NCBI RefSeq assembly: GCF_014692525.1
Contig: NZ_JACNYL010000006.1
Location: forward strand, 171,313-235,312
Reading direction: 5' to 3'
Length of the DNA: 64,000 nt
Source of the DNA: Sphingobacterium chuzhouense
Lineage (GTDB): Bacteria > Bacteroidota > Bacteroidia > Sphingobacteriales > Sphingobacteriaceae
In this document: piece after piece, positions 35,196 to 44,863 of the stretch
Layout: every line of letters starts with the position of its first letter
How positions within the stretch are numbered: position 1 is the stretch's first letter
Notes under the pieces: model-generated
Databases searched by the model: none
The model's input: only the letters and a program-made list of their open reading frames with translations
Told to the model about the DNA's origin: nothing
Made by a program: the position numbers and the translations under genes

Positions 35196-36475
35196 TAATA
35201 GCGATAGCGCTCCCGCCATTTGGAGCGAAGTGATTCCCTTATTTTATTCTCTGAAGGGTTGTTTCCGGGATCGTACAGCAAGGTACCGCTTAACTTATCG
35301 GGTAAAAACTCTTGTTCTACAAAATTACCGGGGTAGCTGTGTGCGTATTTGTATTCTGTGCCGTAGTCCAGCTCTTTCATGAGCTTGGTGGGTGCATTCC
35401 GCAGGTGTAGCGGTACGGGCAGATCGCCGGTTTGCCGCACTAATGCCTGGGCCTTACCAATCGCTTCATAGGACGCATTGCTCTTTGCTGAAGATGCCAG
35501 ATAGGTGACCGTTTGCGCCAAGATGATACGGGATTCCGGCCAACCGATAACGTTGACTGCCTGAAAGCAGTTGTTTGCTAATAACAACGCATTCGGATTG
35601 GCGTTGCCTATATCTTCGGAAGCCAAAATGAGTAATCGCCTGGCAATAAAAGAGGGATCTTCTCCACCCTCTACCATACGTGCCAGCCAATATACCGCAG
35701 CATTGGGATCGCTCCCACGGATAGACTTGATAAAGGCAGAAATAATATCATAATGTTGTTCACCCGTCTTATCATATAGCGCCATATTCTGTTGCACCTG
35801 TTTAAGTACAAACGCATTGGTAATAGGTTGTTTTTGGGCATGGGCTGCATGGACGACAAGCTCGAAAACGTTCAGCAACTTGCGGGCATCCCCACCTGAA
35901 AGCCGAAACAATGCTTCATATTCTTCTATTTGGACAGGATGTTCCCGTAGATAACTATCTCGTTCGATGGCCTGTTCCAAAATAGCGGTCAATTCCTGTT
36001 CGGAGAGATGTTCTAGGACATACACTTGGCAACGGGAAAGCAAGGCGGAGATGACTTCAAACGAAGGGTTTTCGGTTGTCGCGCCAATAAGGGTTACCAG
36101 CCCGCGCTCCACTGCTCCTAAAAGGGAGTCCTGTTGAGATTTAGAAAACCGATGAATCTCATCGATAAATAGGATTGGCTGTTCTTGATTAAACTGATAT
36201 AATTTATCTGCCTTGTCAATCACTTCGCGGATATCTTTGACACCTGATTGAATAGCACTTAGCGAAAAAAACGGTCGTCCGAGTTCACGGGCAATAAGTA
36301 GCGCCAAACTCGTTTTGCCGACGCCCGGCGGCCCCCAAAAAATCATGGAAGGTATATTCTTCTGCTCAACGGCGTTACGAAGTACAGCGCCTTCGCCTAT
36401 AATATGACGCTGACCAATATAATCGGTAAGCCCCTTGGGGCGCATCCGCTCTGCTAAAGGTATCGATGTTGCCAT
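35195..36475 (-). CDS. rarA: Replication-associated recombination protein RarA (MgsA), AAA+ ATPase
   Basis: 426 residues, normal length. Walker A is FWGPPGVGKTSLA near residue 50, Walker B ILFIDEIHRF near 100, sensor region LIGATTENPSFEV near 130. The N-terminal PLAERMRPKGLTDYIGQ and C-terminal MARMVEGGEDPSFIARRLL with ASEDIGNANP are diagnostic of RarA/MgsA. It acts at stalled replication forks. A TATCTTTG box ends 4 bases before its ATG. Its TAG stop lies at the right end of intergenic element copy B. Confidence 0.96.
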   Translation of the reverse strand: MATSIPLAERMRPKGLTDYIGQRHIIGEGAVLRNAVEQKNIPSMIFWGPPGVGKTSLALLIARELGRPFFSLSAIQSGVKDIREVIDKADKLYQFNQEQPILFIDEIHRFSKSQQDSLLGAVERGLVTLIGATTENPSFEVISALLSRCQVYVLEHLSEQELTAILEQAIERDSYLREHPVQIEEYEALFRLSGGDARKLLNVFELVVHAAHAQKQPITNAFVLKQVQQNMALYDKTGEQHYDIISAFIKSIRGSDPNAAVYWLARMVEGGEDPSFIARRLLILASEDIGNANPNALLLANNCFQAVNVIGWPESRIILAQTVTYLASSAKSNASYEAIGKAQALVRQTGDLPVPLHLRNAPTKLMKELDYGTEYKYAHSYPGNFVEQEFLPDKLSGTLLYDPGNNPSENKIRESLRSKWRERYRY

Positions 36476-36479
36476 AAGG

Positions 36480-36487
36480 CAAAGATA
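36480..36487 (-). promoter_or_regulatory. -7 box of rarA, leaderless spacing
   Basis: TATCTTTG on the minus strand, with exactly 4 bases (CCTT) before the rarA ATG. It lies in the 25-base gap after the YfhO-family gene. Confidence 0.65.
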
Positions 36488-36500
36488 CTAATTTTTTTAG

Positions 36501-38957
36501 TTACCGTCTCCGAGCACCTCTCCAAATAGCAAAACCAAGTCCTAAAACCAATATAATAGACGCTATCAGGGAAATGACACTGCTGATCTGCACTGTTTTT
36601 GGAGCAAAAATAAACTCGACCGTATGATTTCCGCCGGGCACCTGCAATGCCCGAAGGATATAGTCAGCCCGGATGATTGGCACTTCTTCTCCATCAATAT
36701 AGGCTTTCCATCCCTTATCGTAAAACACTTCGGAAAAGACCGCAAAAGCATCCGTAGGCGAAGTATACTCGTACTTAAGTGTGTCGGGATGATAAGATAC
36801 TAACTTGATTTCCGCATTTTCTGACTTTCCAAGACGGGCGGTATTCAATACGTTCTTAAACTCTTCGTGCACGAATGCCTCCTTTTGTGGATCGAAGCTG
36901 CTGATAGCCTGCATTTCCTGCGCGTTGCTGTTTACGAAAGTTACTCTGTCGACAAACCAAGCATTGCCGGCAGCGGTGCTTCTCCGTTTAATCTGCTCCG
37001 CGTTGTTTTCTGGATTTTTAGTAATCAAATAACGCACGTTGAACATATCCAGTACGTCCTCATTAAGTGCTCCATTGAATTGGTGTTCCAGCACTTCTTG
37101 AAACCGCATCAGTTTAGCTGCGTGGTATCCACCTAAACTTTTATGATAATAGGATGCACGAGCATCGGAAAACGGATTGGTTGTTAAATCTAACACCCGG
37201 TAACTCAAACCTTTATCCAACCGGATCAGCTGATCGACTTCCCGCTCAGGGATTCGGGTATTGGAGGTACGCTCATCTACAAAGGAATCGTTATTTAGGT
37301 AGCGTTTATCCACCGACCATAAATCGGCGAGGATAACAACACCCAATATGCCAATAAACAGCGGCATACTTAGTTTCTTCTTGATATAGAACCATATCAA
37401 TCCAAATGTAATCAACACAATAAAAAATGAGCGATACGCATCCGCCGTCGCGAGCGAAGCCCGGTCTTTGACCAATGCGCTAGCCACCTGTCCGGCCGCA
37501 GCCTTATCACCAAATGCTTGCTCTAAAGAGGAGACTAGTTGTTGGTGTTGGGAATTTCTGAAGTCCAAGAATAGACTAGGCATGAAAGCAATCAGCAAAC
37601 AGAATCCGCCTACGCCGACAAAGGTATATAATACTTTCTTATCCAGCTTTGGAATCCGGTCGGCATTTGTGAACAATTCGTTTACCGCCAAAATGGCCAA
37701 TATAGGGATTAGGATAGCCGGGATAACCAAAATAGACTCAACCGCCCTAAACTTATTGTACATCGGGAAATAGTCGAAAAACAAGTCCGAAACCAACGGA
37801 AAGTGACGCCCGAATGCCAAAAGAATAGTCAATATCGTTGCAGTAAGAATCCACCATTTGATTTTATCTTTGACAATAACCAACCCTAAAATGAAGAGGA
37901 ATATAACCGCAGCTCCAAAATACCATGGCCCCGAGGTAAACATTTTCTCTCCCCAATAGGTGGGCAACTGGTTGGCAAACTGCGCCGCTTGCATCTCCGG
38001 GACACCAAGTCCCGTCATGGTTTTTGCTACTTCGGATTTTCCGTCCAACACACCTCCTGTACGACCGCCATAAGCATTCGGAATCAAGAAAGTGATGTTT
38101 TCACCGACGCCCTGGCTCCAGTCATAAGCATACTGCTTGTCAAGACCGCTGCTTTTCCCTCCGTTGTCATCCACTTTCTGGATATTCGCCTTTCCACGAA
38201 TCGTTAGCTGGCTATATTCGTAGGTAGGGAACAAGACCGATGCATTCACCAACACGGCCACCAGTACAGCGCCTATCTGCAAAACTGATGCTTGCAAAAA
38301 AGGCTTCCATTGTTTGCTCCGAATAGCATAATAGAGTTCAAAACCTACCAGCACCAATAGCGCAATAAACAGATAGTAGGTCATCTGGATATGGTTCGAC
38401 CGAATTTCCAAAGCGAGAAAGAGGGTGAGCAAAACGGGCCCCCAAAGCCTGCTTCCGCGATAGCACAATAATATAGCTCCGATAATTGGCGGTAGATACG
38501 CAATAGCGTATGCTTTATTGAGATGGCCTGCCTCAATATAAATAAAGTTATAGGAGGTAAATGCCAACGCGACCGCTCCCACGGCCGCCAGCCATGGCTT
38601 TAGGCGTAGTACCGAAAACAGAAAATAACCGCCCAAAAGATACAACAGGACAATGTCGGTAGGCGCAGGGAAAATGGTATTAATCCCTTTGTTAATGTAG
38701 GACGTTATGTTGTTGGCATGTTCGTACCAGATCTGATAGGTAGGCATACCGCCGAACATCGAGTTTGTCCAGTTGGGAGCACTCCCATCCTTTGCTTTGT
38801 AAGCAAAAAGTTCTTTTTGACTGCCCATTGCCTGAACCACATCGGATTGAACCAACGTTTTACCTCCAAAAATTGGTGAGAAATAAAAAAACACCAATGC
38901 GATGAATATCGCAATGATGATAAGGTGCGTTGAATTCTCCTTAAACCACTGTTTCAT
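36501..38957 (-). CDS. YfhO-family multi-span membrane protein
   Basis: 818 residues with about 12 membrane spans, most in the first 540 residues and one at the C-terminus. The N-terminus has PIFGGKTLVQSDVVQAMG, and the soluble C-terminal half holds YHKSLGGYHAAKLMRFQ and VFSEVFYDKGWKAYIDGEE followed by a lipid-anchored-type last span; this order is that of the YfhO family. In Firmicutes YfhO glycosylates lipoteichoic acid with undecaprenyl-phosphate sugars. In Bacteroidota the role is not established, but a GT-C-type glycosyltransferase is plausible. It ends 25 bases before rarA. Confidence 0.88.
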   Translation of the reverse strand: MKQWFKENSTHLIIIAIFIALVFFYFSPIFGGKTLVQSDVVQAMGSQKELFAYKAKDGSAPNWTNSMFGGMPTYQIWYEHANNITSYINKGINTIFPAPTDIVLLYLLGGYFLFSVLRLKPWLAAVGAVALAFTSYNFIYIEAGHLNKAYAIAYLPPIIGAILLCYRGSRLWGPVLLTLFLALEIRSNHIQMTYYLFIALLVLVGFELYYAIRSKQWKPFLQASVLQIGAVLVAVLVNASVLFPTYEYSQLTIRGKANIQKVDDNGGKSSGLDKQYAYDWSQGVGENITFLIPNAYGGRTGGVLDGKSEVAKTMTGLGVPEMQAAQFANQLPTYWGEKMFTSGPWYFGAAVIFLFILGLVIVKDKIKWWILTATILTILLAFGRHFPLVSDLFFDYFPMYNKFRAVESILVIPAILIPILAILAVNELFTNADRIPKLDKKVLYTFVGVGGFCLLIAFMPSLFLDFRNSQHQQLVSSLEQAFGDKAAAGQVASALVKDRASLATADAYRSFFIVLITFGLIWFYIKKKLSMPLFIGILGVVILADLWSVDKRYLNNDSFVDERTSNTRIPEREVDQLIRLDKGLSYRVLDLTTNPFSDARASYYHKSLGGYHAAKLMRFQEVLEHQFNGALNEDVLDMFNVRYLITKNPENNAEQIKRRSTAAGNAWFVDRVTFVNSNAQEMQAISSFDPQKEAFVHEEFKNVLNTARLGKSENAEIKLVSYHPDTLKYEYTSPTDAFAVFSEVFYDKGWKAYIDGEEVPIIRADYILRALQVPGGNHTVEFIFAPKTVQISSVISLIASIILVLGLGFAIWRGARRR

Positions 38958-39050
38958 ATAATATTGTTATCTTTTGTCTAACCTTTAGTCTTTGACCCAA
39001 TAAATGGCATCAACGCCAAAAATATATAAATAATTGGAATCCTAAGGCTA

Positions 39051-39737
39051 TTAATCGGTTTTTTGTATTAAACGCTGAATGTTGGAAAGTTCTCCGAACA
39101 GTACAAGCAGATCCCCTTCATCCAGTCTCGTTTCGGATCTGGCGATTCCGGACGCTTCATTGCGAAGCATGGTCTTGCCATCTATCTTCTCTTCATAGGA
39201 TTTCACTGTAGTCAGGACAATCACTTTATATTGATTGGTGAGATCGGCTTCTTTTAAGGTCATCCCCACATACTTAGAAGGGACACGTGTCTCCACTATG
39301 CTGTATCGATCTGATATCTTAAAGGAATCAATAATATCCACATTATCCAGACGCATAGCTAATCGCTCCGCCGCTTCTTCTTCGGGCATGATATATTCGT
39401 CTATTTGCATAGCCTCAAGCACGGTTTTCTGCAATTCAGAAACTACTCGTCCGATAATCCGTTTTACATTCAGCTGCTTCAGCAAAGCTGTCGTCAGTAA
39501 AGATGCACCCTCATCTTCGCCTATTGCCACAATCACGGCGTGGGAATCTTTTAGCGGAAGTGAGGTCATGGCTTCTCTATCGGTTGTATCCATACATACG
39601 GTATGGGTAATTCTCTCTTTAAGCTGTTCGACAATGGACAACTTTTTATCGACTGCAATAACTTCGTGACCTAACTCTGTCAAGTGTACTGCCAAAGATT
39701 TTCCAAAGTGTCCGAGTCCTAAAACGATGTATTTCAT
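39051..39737 (-). CDS. ktrA: Potassium channel regulatory subunit (TrkA/KtrA, RCK domain)
   Basis: 228 residues. An N-terminal RCK-N Rossmann domain has YIVLGLGHFGKSLAVHL and the acidic VIAVDKK strand end, and a C-terminal TrkA-C domain starts near 145 (RVPSKYVGMTLKEADL). A single RCK unit of this size is typical of KtrA, which forms an octameric ring that gates the membrane subunit in response to nucleotides. It lies 88 bases downstream of the KtrB-like gene on the same strand. Confidence 0.93.
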   Translation of the reverse strand: MKYIVLGLGHFGKSLAVHLTELGHEVIAVDKKLSIVEQLKERITHTVCMDTTDREAMTSLPLKDSHAVIVAIGEDEGASLLTTALLKQLNVKRIIGRVVSELQKTVLEAMQIDEYIMPEEEAAERLAMRLDNVDIIDSFKISDRYSIVETRVPSKYVGMTLKEADLTNQYKVIVLTTVKSYEEKIDGKTMLRNEASGIARSETRLDEGDLLVLFGELSNIQRLIQKTD

Positions 39738-39825
39738 ATGTATATAACTTGTCTTTAAAAGGCCATATGGAATATCCAGAATATATATTCATCCGTATTT
39801 GTGGCCTGAAATCATGGATATTTCA

Positions 39826-41604
39826 TTAAAACAATATCTTTTCAGTAGGATAAATATAGCTTTTGTTTCTGGTGTTCTTAATAAAAGCAACCAATAATGT
39901 TAGTGTGCCCACGCGTCCGACAAACATCGTGACCGCCACAATAATCTTGCCTGTTGCCGATAACGAGGGCGTGATACCCAAACTTAGGCCGCAGGTAGAA
40001 TAGGCTGACACGACTTCAAAAAGGAGTGCTTTCATTTCCTGCTGGGGATCTGAGAAGTTCATCAACACAAAACTCAACGTAATGGTCAGTACAGAAAGCA
40101 CAATGATTGCAAAGGCCTTATTGACGGATTCTACCGCTATCCGGCGTTTATAAATTTCAATGGATTCTTTGCCTCGTGCCAAGGCAATGATATTCATGAT
40201 GGCTAAAGCTACTGTTGTGATCTTTACGCCTCCCCCTGTGGAGCCCGGAGAGGCGCCCATCCACATCAGCGTAACCATCATAATTAATGTAGGAGTAGCC
40301 ACAAAATTAATGTTTACGTTGTCAAACCCAGCGGATCGTGCGGAATTCGCCATAAAAAAAGAAGTAACCCAGTCCCCCAGGAAGGAGGAGTCTTCCGCAA
40401 GTGTATGCCGTTGTTCCAAGATATAATAAGATAACGTAGCTAATACCAAAACGATGCCATTACACAATAAAATAAAGCGTGTATTGAACGAAAATGCGCG
40501 TGGTTTATGGATGTATGGCCGGCGAAGAAACAACCTATTCACCAGCTGTTTCGTTTTCTGTTTTAAGAAAGTATAAAAATTGAATACGGTTCCAAAGCCT
40601 AATCCGCCCAATATAAAGGAGCAGGTGAGGGCTAATTGAAACCCGTAATTAAACTGATAGACATCGTGCCCCATCTCTTCCGGCAGAATGGTGAAACCGG
40701 CGTTACAGAACGACGATATGGCATGGAACGCCGAAAAGAATATACGATCACCCATTGATTCAAACTGCACCGTATCTAAAGAAAAGAAAATAAAAACACC
40801 CCCAACTAACTCAAAAAAGAGGGTTATAAAGATAATGGTAAGCAGGGTAGAAATGACGGAATTAAGCTTATTCTCTCCTAATATTTCGCCAAACATCAGT
40901 TGGTTTTTATAGGAAAAGCCTCCCGAAAAAAAATAACCGAAAAAACCTGTAAACGTCATAATGCCCAACCCACCGATCTGGATGAGCAGCATAATGACGC
41001 TCTGTCCGAAAACAGAGAAGTTCGTGGATATATCCGTTACCGTAAGCCCAGTTATACAAACGGCACTTGTGGCCATAAAAAGAGCGTCTACAAAACTTAA
41101 CGGCGCAACGAGCGTTGTACGCGGTAGCATCAATAGTACCGTTCCTAATAGGATGAGTGCAAGGAAACTGATCACAAATAGGATGGTGGGATTGAAATAG
41201 AAGTTGTCGAAAAAGAGGCTGTTACGGGATAACTCGGATAAGAAAACCAACGCAATACCCAGGTACACCCATTCCATTTTAGCAAAATATCCCCAACCCG
41301 CCAGTCGGGAAACGCTGACAATCAGGAAGTAGACCAGCAGCACCAAGCCGGAGATATGGGATACGTTGATCTTTCGCTCGGCTAAGATAGCAGCTACTGT
41401 CCGGAGCGTACCTAGTATAAAGAGGAAGTAGAACATCCCGATGACGGTGTCTTCCGAAGTTTCTGCAAGCTGCTTGTCGGTGATGTAGCCAATATGGGCA
41501 AGGGTCATCAAAGCACATACCATGCTCAGATAGAACATGGTACGATCCACTAATTTGTTTCTATATTTCAGTAAAAATTTTAAAAACCCAATGATTGCAT
41601 CCAT
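39826..41604 (-). CDS. ktrB: Potassium transporter membrane subunit (TrkH/KtrB family)
   Basis: 592 residues, longer than the usual 450 of KtrB because of about four extra N-terminal membrane spans (residues 20-140). Four pore-helix motifs with the filter glycine are visible: TSAVCITGLTVTD, SSFCNAGFTI, NSARSAGFDN and STCGLSLGI. It moves potassium (with sodium or protons) into the cell, gated by the adjacent RCK protein. It follows the AsmA-like gene by 36 bases. Extended KtrB-type proteins of about 600 residues occur in other Bacteroidota. Confidence 0.93.
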   Translation of the reverse strand: MDAIIGFLKFLLKYRNKLVDRTMFYLSMVCALMTLAHIGYITDKQLAETSEDTVIGMFYFLFILGTLRTVAAILAERKINVSHISGLVLLVYFLIVSVSRLAGWGYFAKMEWVYLGIALVFLSELSRNSLFFDNFYFNPTILFVISFLALILLGTVLLMLPRTTLVAPLSFVDALFMATSAVCITGLTVTDISTNFSVFGQSVIMLLIQIGGLGIMTFTGFFGYFFSGGFSYKNQLMFGEILGENKLNSVISTLLTIIFITLFFELVGGVFIFFSLDTVQFESMGDRIFFSAFHAISSFCNAGFTILPEEMGHDVYQFNYGFQLALTCSFILGGLGFGTVFNFYTFLKQKTKQLVNRLFLRRPYIHKPRAFSFNTRFILLCNGIVLVLATLSYYILEQRHTLAEDSSFLGDWVTSFFMANSARSAGFDNVNINFVATPTLIMMVTLMWMGASPGSTGGGVKITTVALAIMNIIALARGKESIEIYKRRIAVESVNKAFAIIVLSVLTITLSFVLMNFSDPQQEMKALLFEVVSAYSTCGLSLGITPSLSATGKIIVAVTMFVGRVGTLTLLVAFIKNTRNKSYIYPTEKILF

Positions 41605-41640
41605 TCTTGAAAGTTCTTCTCTTTCTAAGCCCTCTCCGCT

Positions 41641-43428
41641 CTATTTTTCTTTCTTTTTGAATAAACCTCTAAAGAATCCTTTTGTTTGTTGTGTTGTTTC
41701 TTTCGTACGTTCGACGGCTTCTTTTGCCACTTCCGCCCGCTCTTTCCATTTTTCCTCGCGTTCTTTGCTGATGCCGGCTGTTTGTTTGATTCCGTCCAAC
41801 AAACTCTGCCACAAATTCTTGAAGAAGGTATGTTCTGGAACGCGGCGGTGATTCACTTTTCCGATATGGTATTTCTCATTTGCATCCGGATTACTATCGT
41901 TTATAATGAGCTGATTAACCAGAAACGATGCTATCTTCAACGAACTCTTTTTCTTCGGTTTACCTGGATCAGCTTTTAGATCGATCTTTAGATTATCGTA
42001 ATCGAAGCAGAAGTCGCCACGGCTACGGTAATCTGTTCCGCTGATATTGAAACGGATACCACGTATATTGCCCGACCTGATACCGACATTCAACAATGGA
42101 TCTAGAATACGGTTGAACGCGGTCGCGTTCATGCTCCCTAGCGTACCTTGGTAACTATGTTCTCCCGTTTTGCTCAGCATATCAAAAGCAAATTTGGCAT
42201 GTAAGTTACCCCTTCCCATGATCTTCGCAGACAAATCAGCCCGCATGTATTTGTCTTGTGACAGGATAAGCGTATCATTTGTCACGTTGGTCAACGTGCC
42301 TGTTGCCCCGTCAAAGCTAATCTCTCCTTCTCGATGATACTTACCGCTCATTTCACCATACACCACATCTACATTTTTTACGAAAACGGTGTCTAAATGG
42401 ATCAATTTCTTAACCCGCATCAACTTTTGATGAGGTGCTTGGCCAATTTGGTTAACAGGCTGCTTAGGGTATCGCTTGTCTCCATATAGTTTCGCGTACC
42501 CATTTTTTATGTATGCACGACGAGCTACGGTATTCTGCTTTTCGATCAATTGCTTAAAATCCAGCTTTTCCATGTAAAGCGTATCAAAATGCAGATCGGC
42601 ACGTGTCACATTTTTTCCATGTTTCTTATAAAAAGTTGATTTATCCAACACGGGCTTGTAATCCACATTGGTTAACAAGAGGGTTTGTTCCTGCGTATTG
42701 ATTTTCAGCGTGTCAAACTTGGCCATGTAAAACCCATTCGAAAATTCATATGCAAAGCCGGGTACAATAGCTTCAATCATCTTGGTGTAATAAAGACGGG
42801 AGGTATCGGTCTGGGCATTTTCATCTATCAGGATATCTTCCACACGGATTTGAACGCTATCTAAACCGAAGTCTGTCGACTCGCCATCTGCCAGTTTGGT
42901 ATATTTAAATGCGGCATTCTCCATGTCAATTTTTCCGATATTCACCGCATTAAATACTTCCTTTACGCTTTCGTATAAGCTCTTTTTAGGTTTCTCCACG
43001 GAGGCCGTGTCGTTATAGGCGTGATATTTATTTGTCAGATGGATACGGGGGTCGGTTAAATCAATAGATTTAATGTTTAATTCTTTATTACGGAGCACAT
43101 TCAGGATACCAAAGCGCTTTACTTTCAGTTCTTTGATTTCGATATGGTAAAGATTGTCTGGCGCGAGCTCCGCGGCTTCCATACGAGCATATACGTTTGT
43201 ATCTGCCTTTAAGACTGCATTTTTTAAGGTAACGTTTCCCAAAGCAATGGTCATGTCAAGGTCGTCATACGTCAAACTGTAGAGGCTATCTGTCGAATTT
43301 TGAACCAGTTCTTTTAATTTTTCTTCAACTATAGGTTTCCAGTTACGCGAAAAATACCAGGATATTCCCGCTAAAGCCACGACAATCAATACAAGAATGC
43401 CAATGACCCATTTCCAAATTGGTTTCAT
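41641..43428 (-). CDS. AsmA-like / DUF748-type periplasmic protein
   Basis: 595 residues with one N-terminal membrane span (about 7-27) followed by a long beta-rich region, as in AsmA-like proteins that bridge or organise the envelope. Repeating segments such as NVTLKNAVLKADTN, KSIDLTDPRIHL and VDIFVDKVDV-like strands fit DUF748. The C-terminus is a highly charged, probably coiled region rich in Lys and Glu (about 545-595). A role in outer-membrane lipid homeostasis is a family-level inference. No signal beyond the span is visible. Confidence 0.75.
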   Translation of the reverse strand: MKPIWKWVIGILVLIVVALAGISWYFSRNWKPIVEEKLKELVQNSTDSLYSLTYDDLDMTIALGNVTLKNAVLKADTNVYARMEAAELAPDNLYHIEIKELKVKRFGILNVLRNKELNIKSIDLTDPRIHLTNKYHAYNDTASVEKPKKSLYESVKEVFNAVNIGKIDMENAAFKYTKLADGESTDFGLDSVQIRVEDILIDENAQTDTSRLYYTKMIEAIVPGFAYEFSNGFYMAKFDTLKINTQEQTLLLTNVDYKPVLDKSTFYKKHGKNVTRADLHFDTLYMEKLDFKQLIEKQNTVARRAYIKNGYAKLYGDKRYPKQPVNQIGQAPHQKLMRVKKLIHLDTVFVKNVDVVYGEMSGKYHREGEISFDGATGTLTNVTNDTLILSQDKYMRADLSAKIMGRGNLHAKFAFDMLSKTGEHSYQGTLGSMNATAFNRILDPLLNVGIRSGNIRGIRFNISGTDYRSRGDFCFDYDNLKIDLKADPGKPKKKSSLKIASFLVNQLIINDSNPDANEKYHIGKVNHRRVPEHTFFKNLWQSLLDGIKQTAGISKEREEKWKERAEVAKEAVERTKETTQQTKGFFRGLFKKKEK

Positions 43429-43519
43429 ATATGCTGTGATTCTTAAATTATGCTCGTTAATTCCTTCTTAACAACAATTTAATATCTGTTTATGTTTTGG
43501 TTAAGCTTCTCTTTTGTTT

Positions 43520-44440
43520 TTAATTCCTAGTGTCTTGATTATGGTATATACTTAAATAGCTATCGTAACGGGAGGATTCGATTTCGCCGTTTTCGACAGC
43601 TTCGAGAACAACACATCCTGGTTCATTGATATGCCGGCAATTATGAAAACGGCATTCATTTAAACGTGCACGCATTTCCGGAAAAAAATGGGCCAGTTCA
43701 GCTTTTTCAATATCAACGATACCCAATTCCCTTATACCGGGCGTGTCGATAAGCTTTCCGCCGAAAGAGAGATCAATCATTTCGGCAAAAGTCGTGGTAT
43801 GTTTCCCCTTATCAGACCAGTCTGATATTTCACCTGTTTTTAACGCCACTGATGGTTCTATCGCATTGATAAGCGTCGATTTTCCGACACCGGAATGGCC
43901 AGATACCAACGTGATTTTATCTTGCAGCAAGAGACGTATTTCTTCGATGTTTGTCTTTTCCCTAGCGGACACAGCGTAGCAGGGGTAACCGATATGCTCG
44001 TAGATAGCCATATAGTCTTCCAGTATTTCCAAACCTTCCTCGGAAAACAGGTCTAGTTTGTTGAACACTAAAAAGGCGGGAATATCGTAGGCTTCTGCAG
44101 TTACTAAAAAACGATCTATAAAACCAAGGGAAGTAGGAGGTGACGCTAATGTAACGACGAGCATGGCTTGGTCGAGATTGGCGCCAATGACCTGGGCTTG
44201 CTTGGAAAGGTTAATCGATCGACGGATAATGTAGTTTTTACGAGGTTCGAGTGCCGTAATAACTGCGCTATCTTGATCTGGCTCCAATTCATAATGAACC
44301 CAATCGCCTACAGCAATGGGGTTGGTGGTCTTAATTCCCTTTGTACGGAACTTACCTTTGATGCGGCATTGTATACGCTTGCCCTCTTCGCCCTCCACCC
44401 AGTACCAACTTCCCGTTGATTTCGTTACCAAGCCGCGCAT
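43520..44440 (-). CDS. rsgA: Ribosome small-subunit GTPase RsgA (YjeQ)
   Basis: 306 residues. An N-terminal OB fold (1-70) is followed by a circularly permuted GTPase whose motifs come in the order G4 FNKLDLF (about 130), G1 GHSGVGKSTLIN (about 185) and G3 DTPGIREL (about 228), then a C-terminal zinc knuckle ECRFHNCRHINEPGC. It helps mature the 30S subunit. A TACTTTTG -7 box at 44477-44484 precedes it, next to one end of element copy C, with a leader near 30 bases. Confidence 0.96.
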   Translation of the reverse strand: MRGLVTKSTGSWYWVEGEEGKRIQCRIKGKFRTKGIKTTNPIAVGDWVHYELEPDQDSAVITALEPRKNYIIRRSINLSKQAQVIGANLDQAMLVVTLASPPTSLGFIDRFLVTAEAYDIPAFLVFNKLDLFSEEGLEILEDYMAIYEHIGYPCYAVSAREKTNIEEIRLLLQDKITLVSGHSGVGKSTLINAIEPSVALKTGEISDWSDKGKHTTTFAEMIDLSFGGKLIDTPGIRELGIVDIEKAELAHFFPEMRARLNECRFHNCRHINEPGCVVLEAVENGEIESSRYDSYLSIYHNQDTRN

Positions 44441-44476
44441 ATTTATAAAATATGTTGTTTAGATATTGCCATAGAG

Positions 44477-44484
44477 CAAAAGTA
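44477..44484 (-). promoter_or_regulatory. -7 box of rsgA
   Basis: TACTTTTG on the minus strand fits TAnnTTTG. It ends one base from the T-run hairpin end of intergenic element copy C, so the element occupies the whole upstream side of this promoter. Confidence 0.5.
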
Positions 44485-44485
44485 T

Positions 44486-44850
44486 GTTTTCTTTTTTTCC
44501 CCCAAAAAAAGAAACAAAAAAAATCGTCGCTGTTTTTTGTTGAATCCTCATGGGATAGTGCAAAAGCAGAATTCTACAGACTCAACAAAAAAGAGGCGAC
44601 ATCTAGGGTTAATTGAGGATTGTGCAAATGCGTATGATAATCAGGAATAATAAAATATGCGGATATGCGTTCTAAAACGACCTTGTACTGTTCTGCGGCC
44701 ATTTTTATGCAGGTTATTCCTTTAAAAACAGAATGTTGTTTGAGCGCAGCGAGTTCCATTCTGTTTAGGAATAGCCAAGGAAAAATAGCAGAATCGTACT
44801 CAGTCTTGATTTTTTGTCCCCTTTTTTATCAAGAAAAAAGGGGAAGAAGA
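44486..44850 (-). repeat. Intergenic structured element, copy C (inverted)
   Basis: About 365 bases between the divergent rsgA and polA genes, in the opposite orientation to copies A and B. Pseudoknot end: stem 44818-44827/44834-44843 with loop ATCAAG, complementary to CTTGAT at 44805-44810. Conserved hairpin: TATTCC/GGAATA at 44715-44720/44768-44773 around AACAGAATG/CATTCTGTT. Variable stem: outer GTCGC/GCGAC at 44526-44530/44596-44600, inner 11-bp arms 44533-44543/44582-44592. T-run hairpin end: 44486-44515. A 61-codon frame (44574-44759, minus) lies inside. Confidence 0.87.
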
Positions 44851-44851
44851 T

Positions 44852-44859
44852 TATCTTTG
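44852..44859 (+). promoter_or_regulatory. -7 box of polA, leaderless spacing
   Basis: TATCTTTG followed by 4 bases and the polA ATG at 44864. The upstream hairpin of element copy C (44818-44843) lies where a -33 box would be. Confidence 0.65.
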
Positions 44860-44863
44860 TTAA

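Noticed and set aside
39738..39825. Possible small gene or RNA between ktrB and ktrA
   Set aside because: The 88-base gap shows no frame, hairpin or promoter box that stands out.
44574..44759. 61-codon frame as an ordinary gene
   Set aside because: It lies wholly inside the repeated element, is broken in the other two copies, and has no ribosome site; reported as a finding instead.
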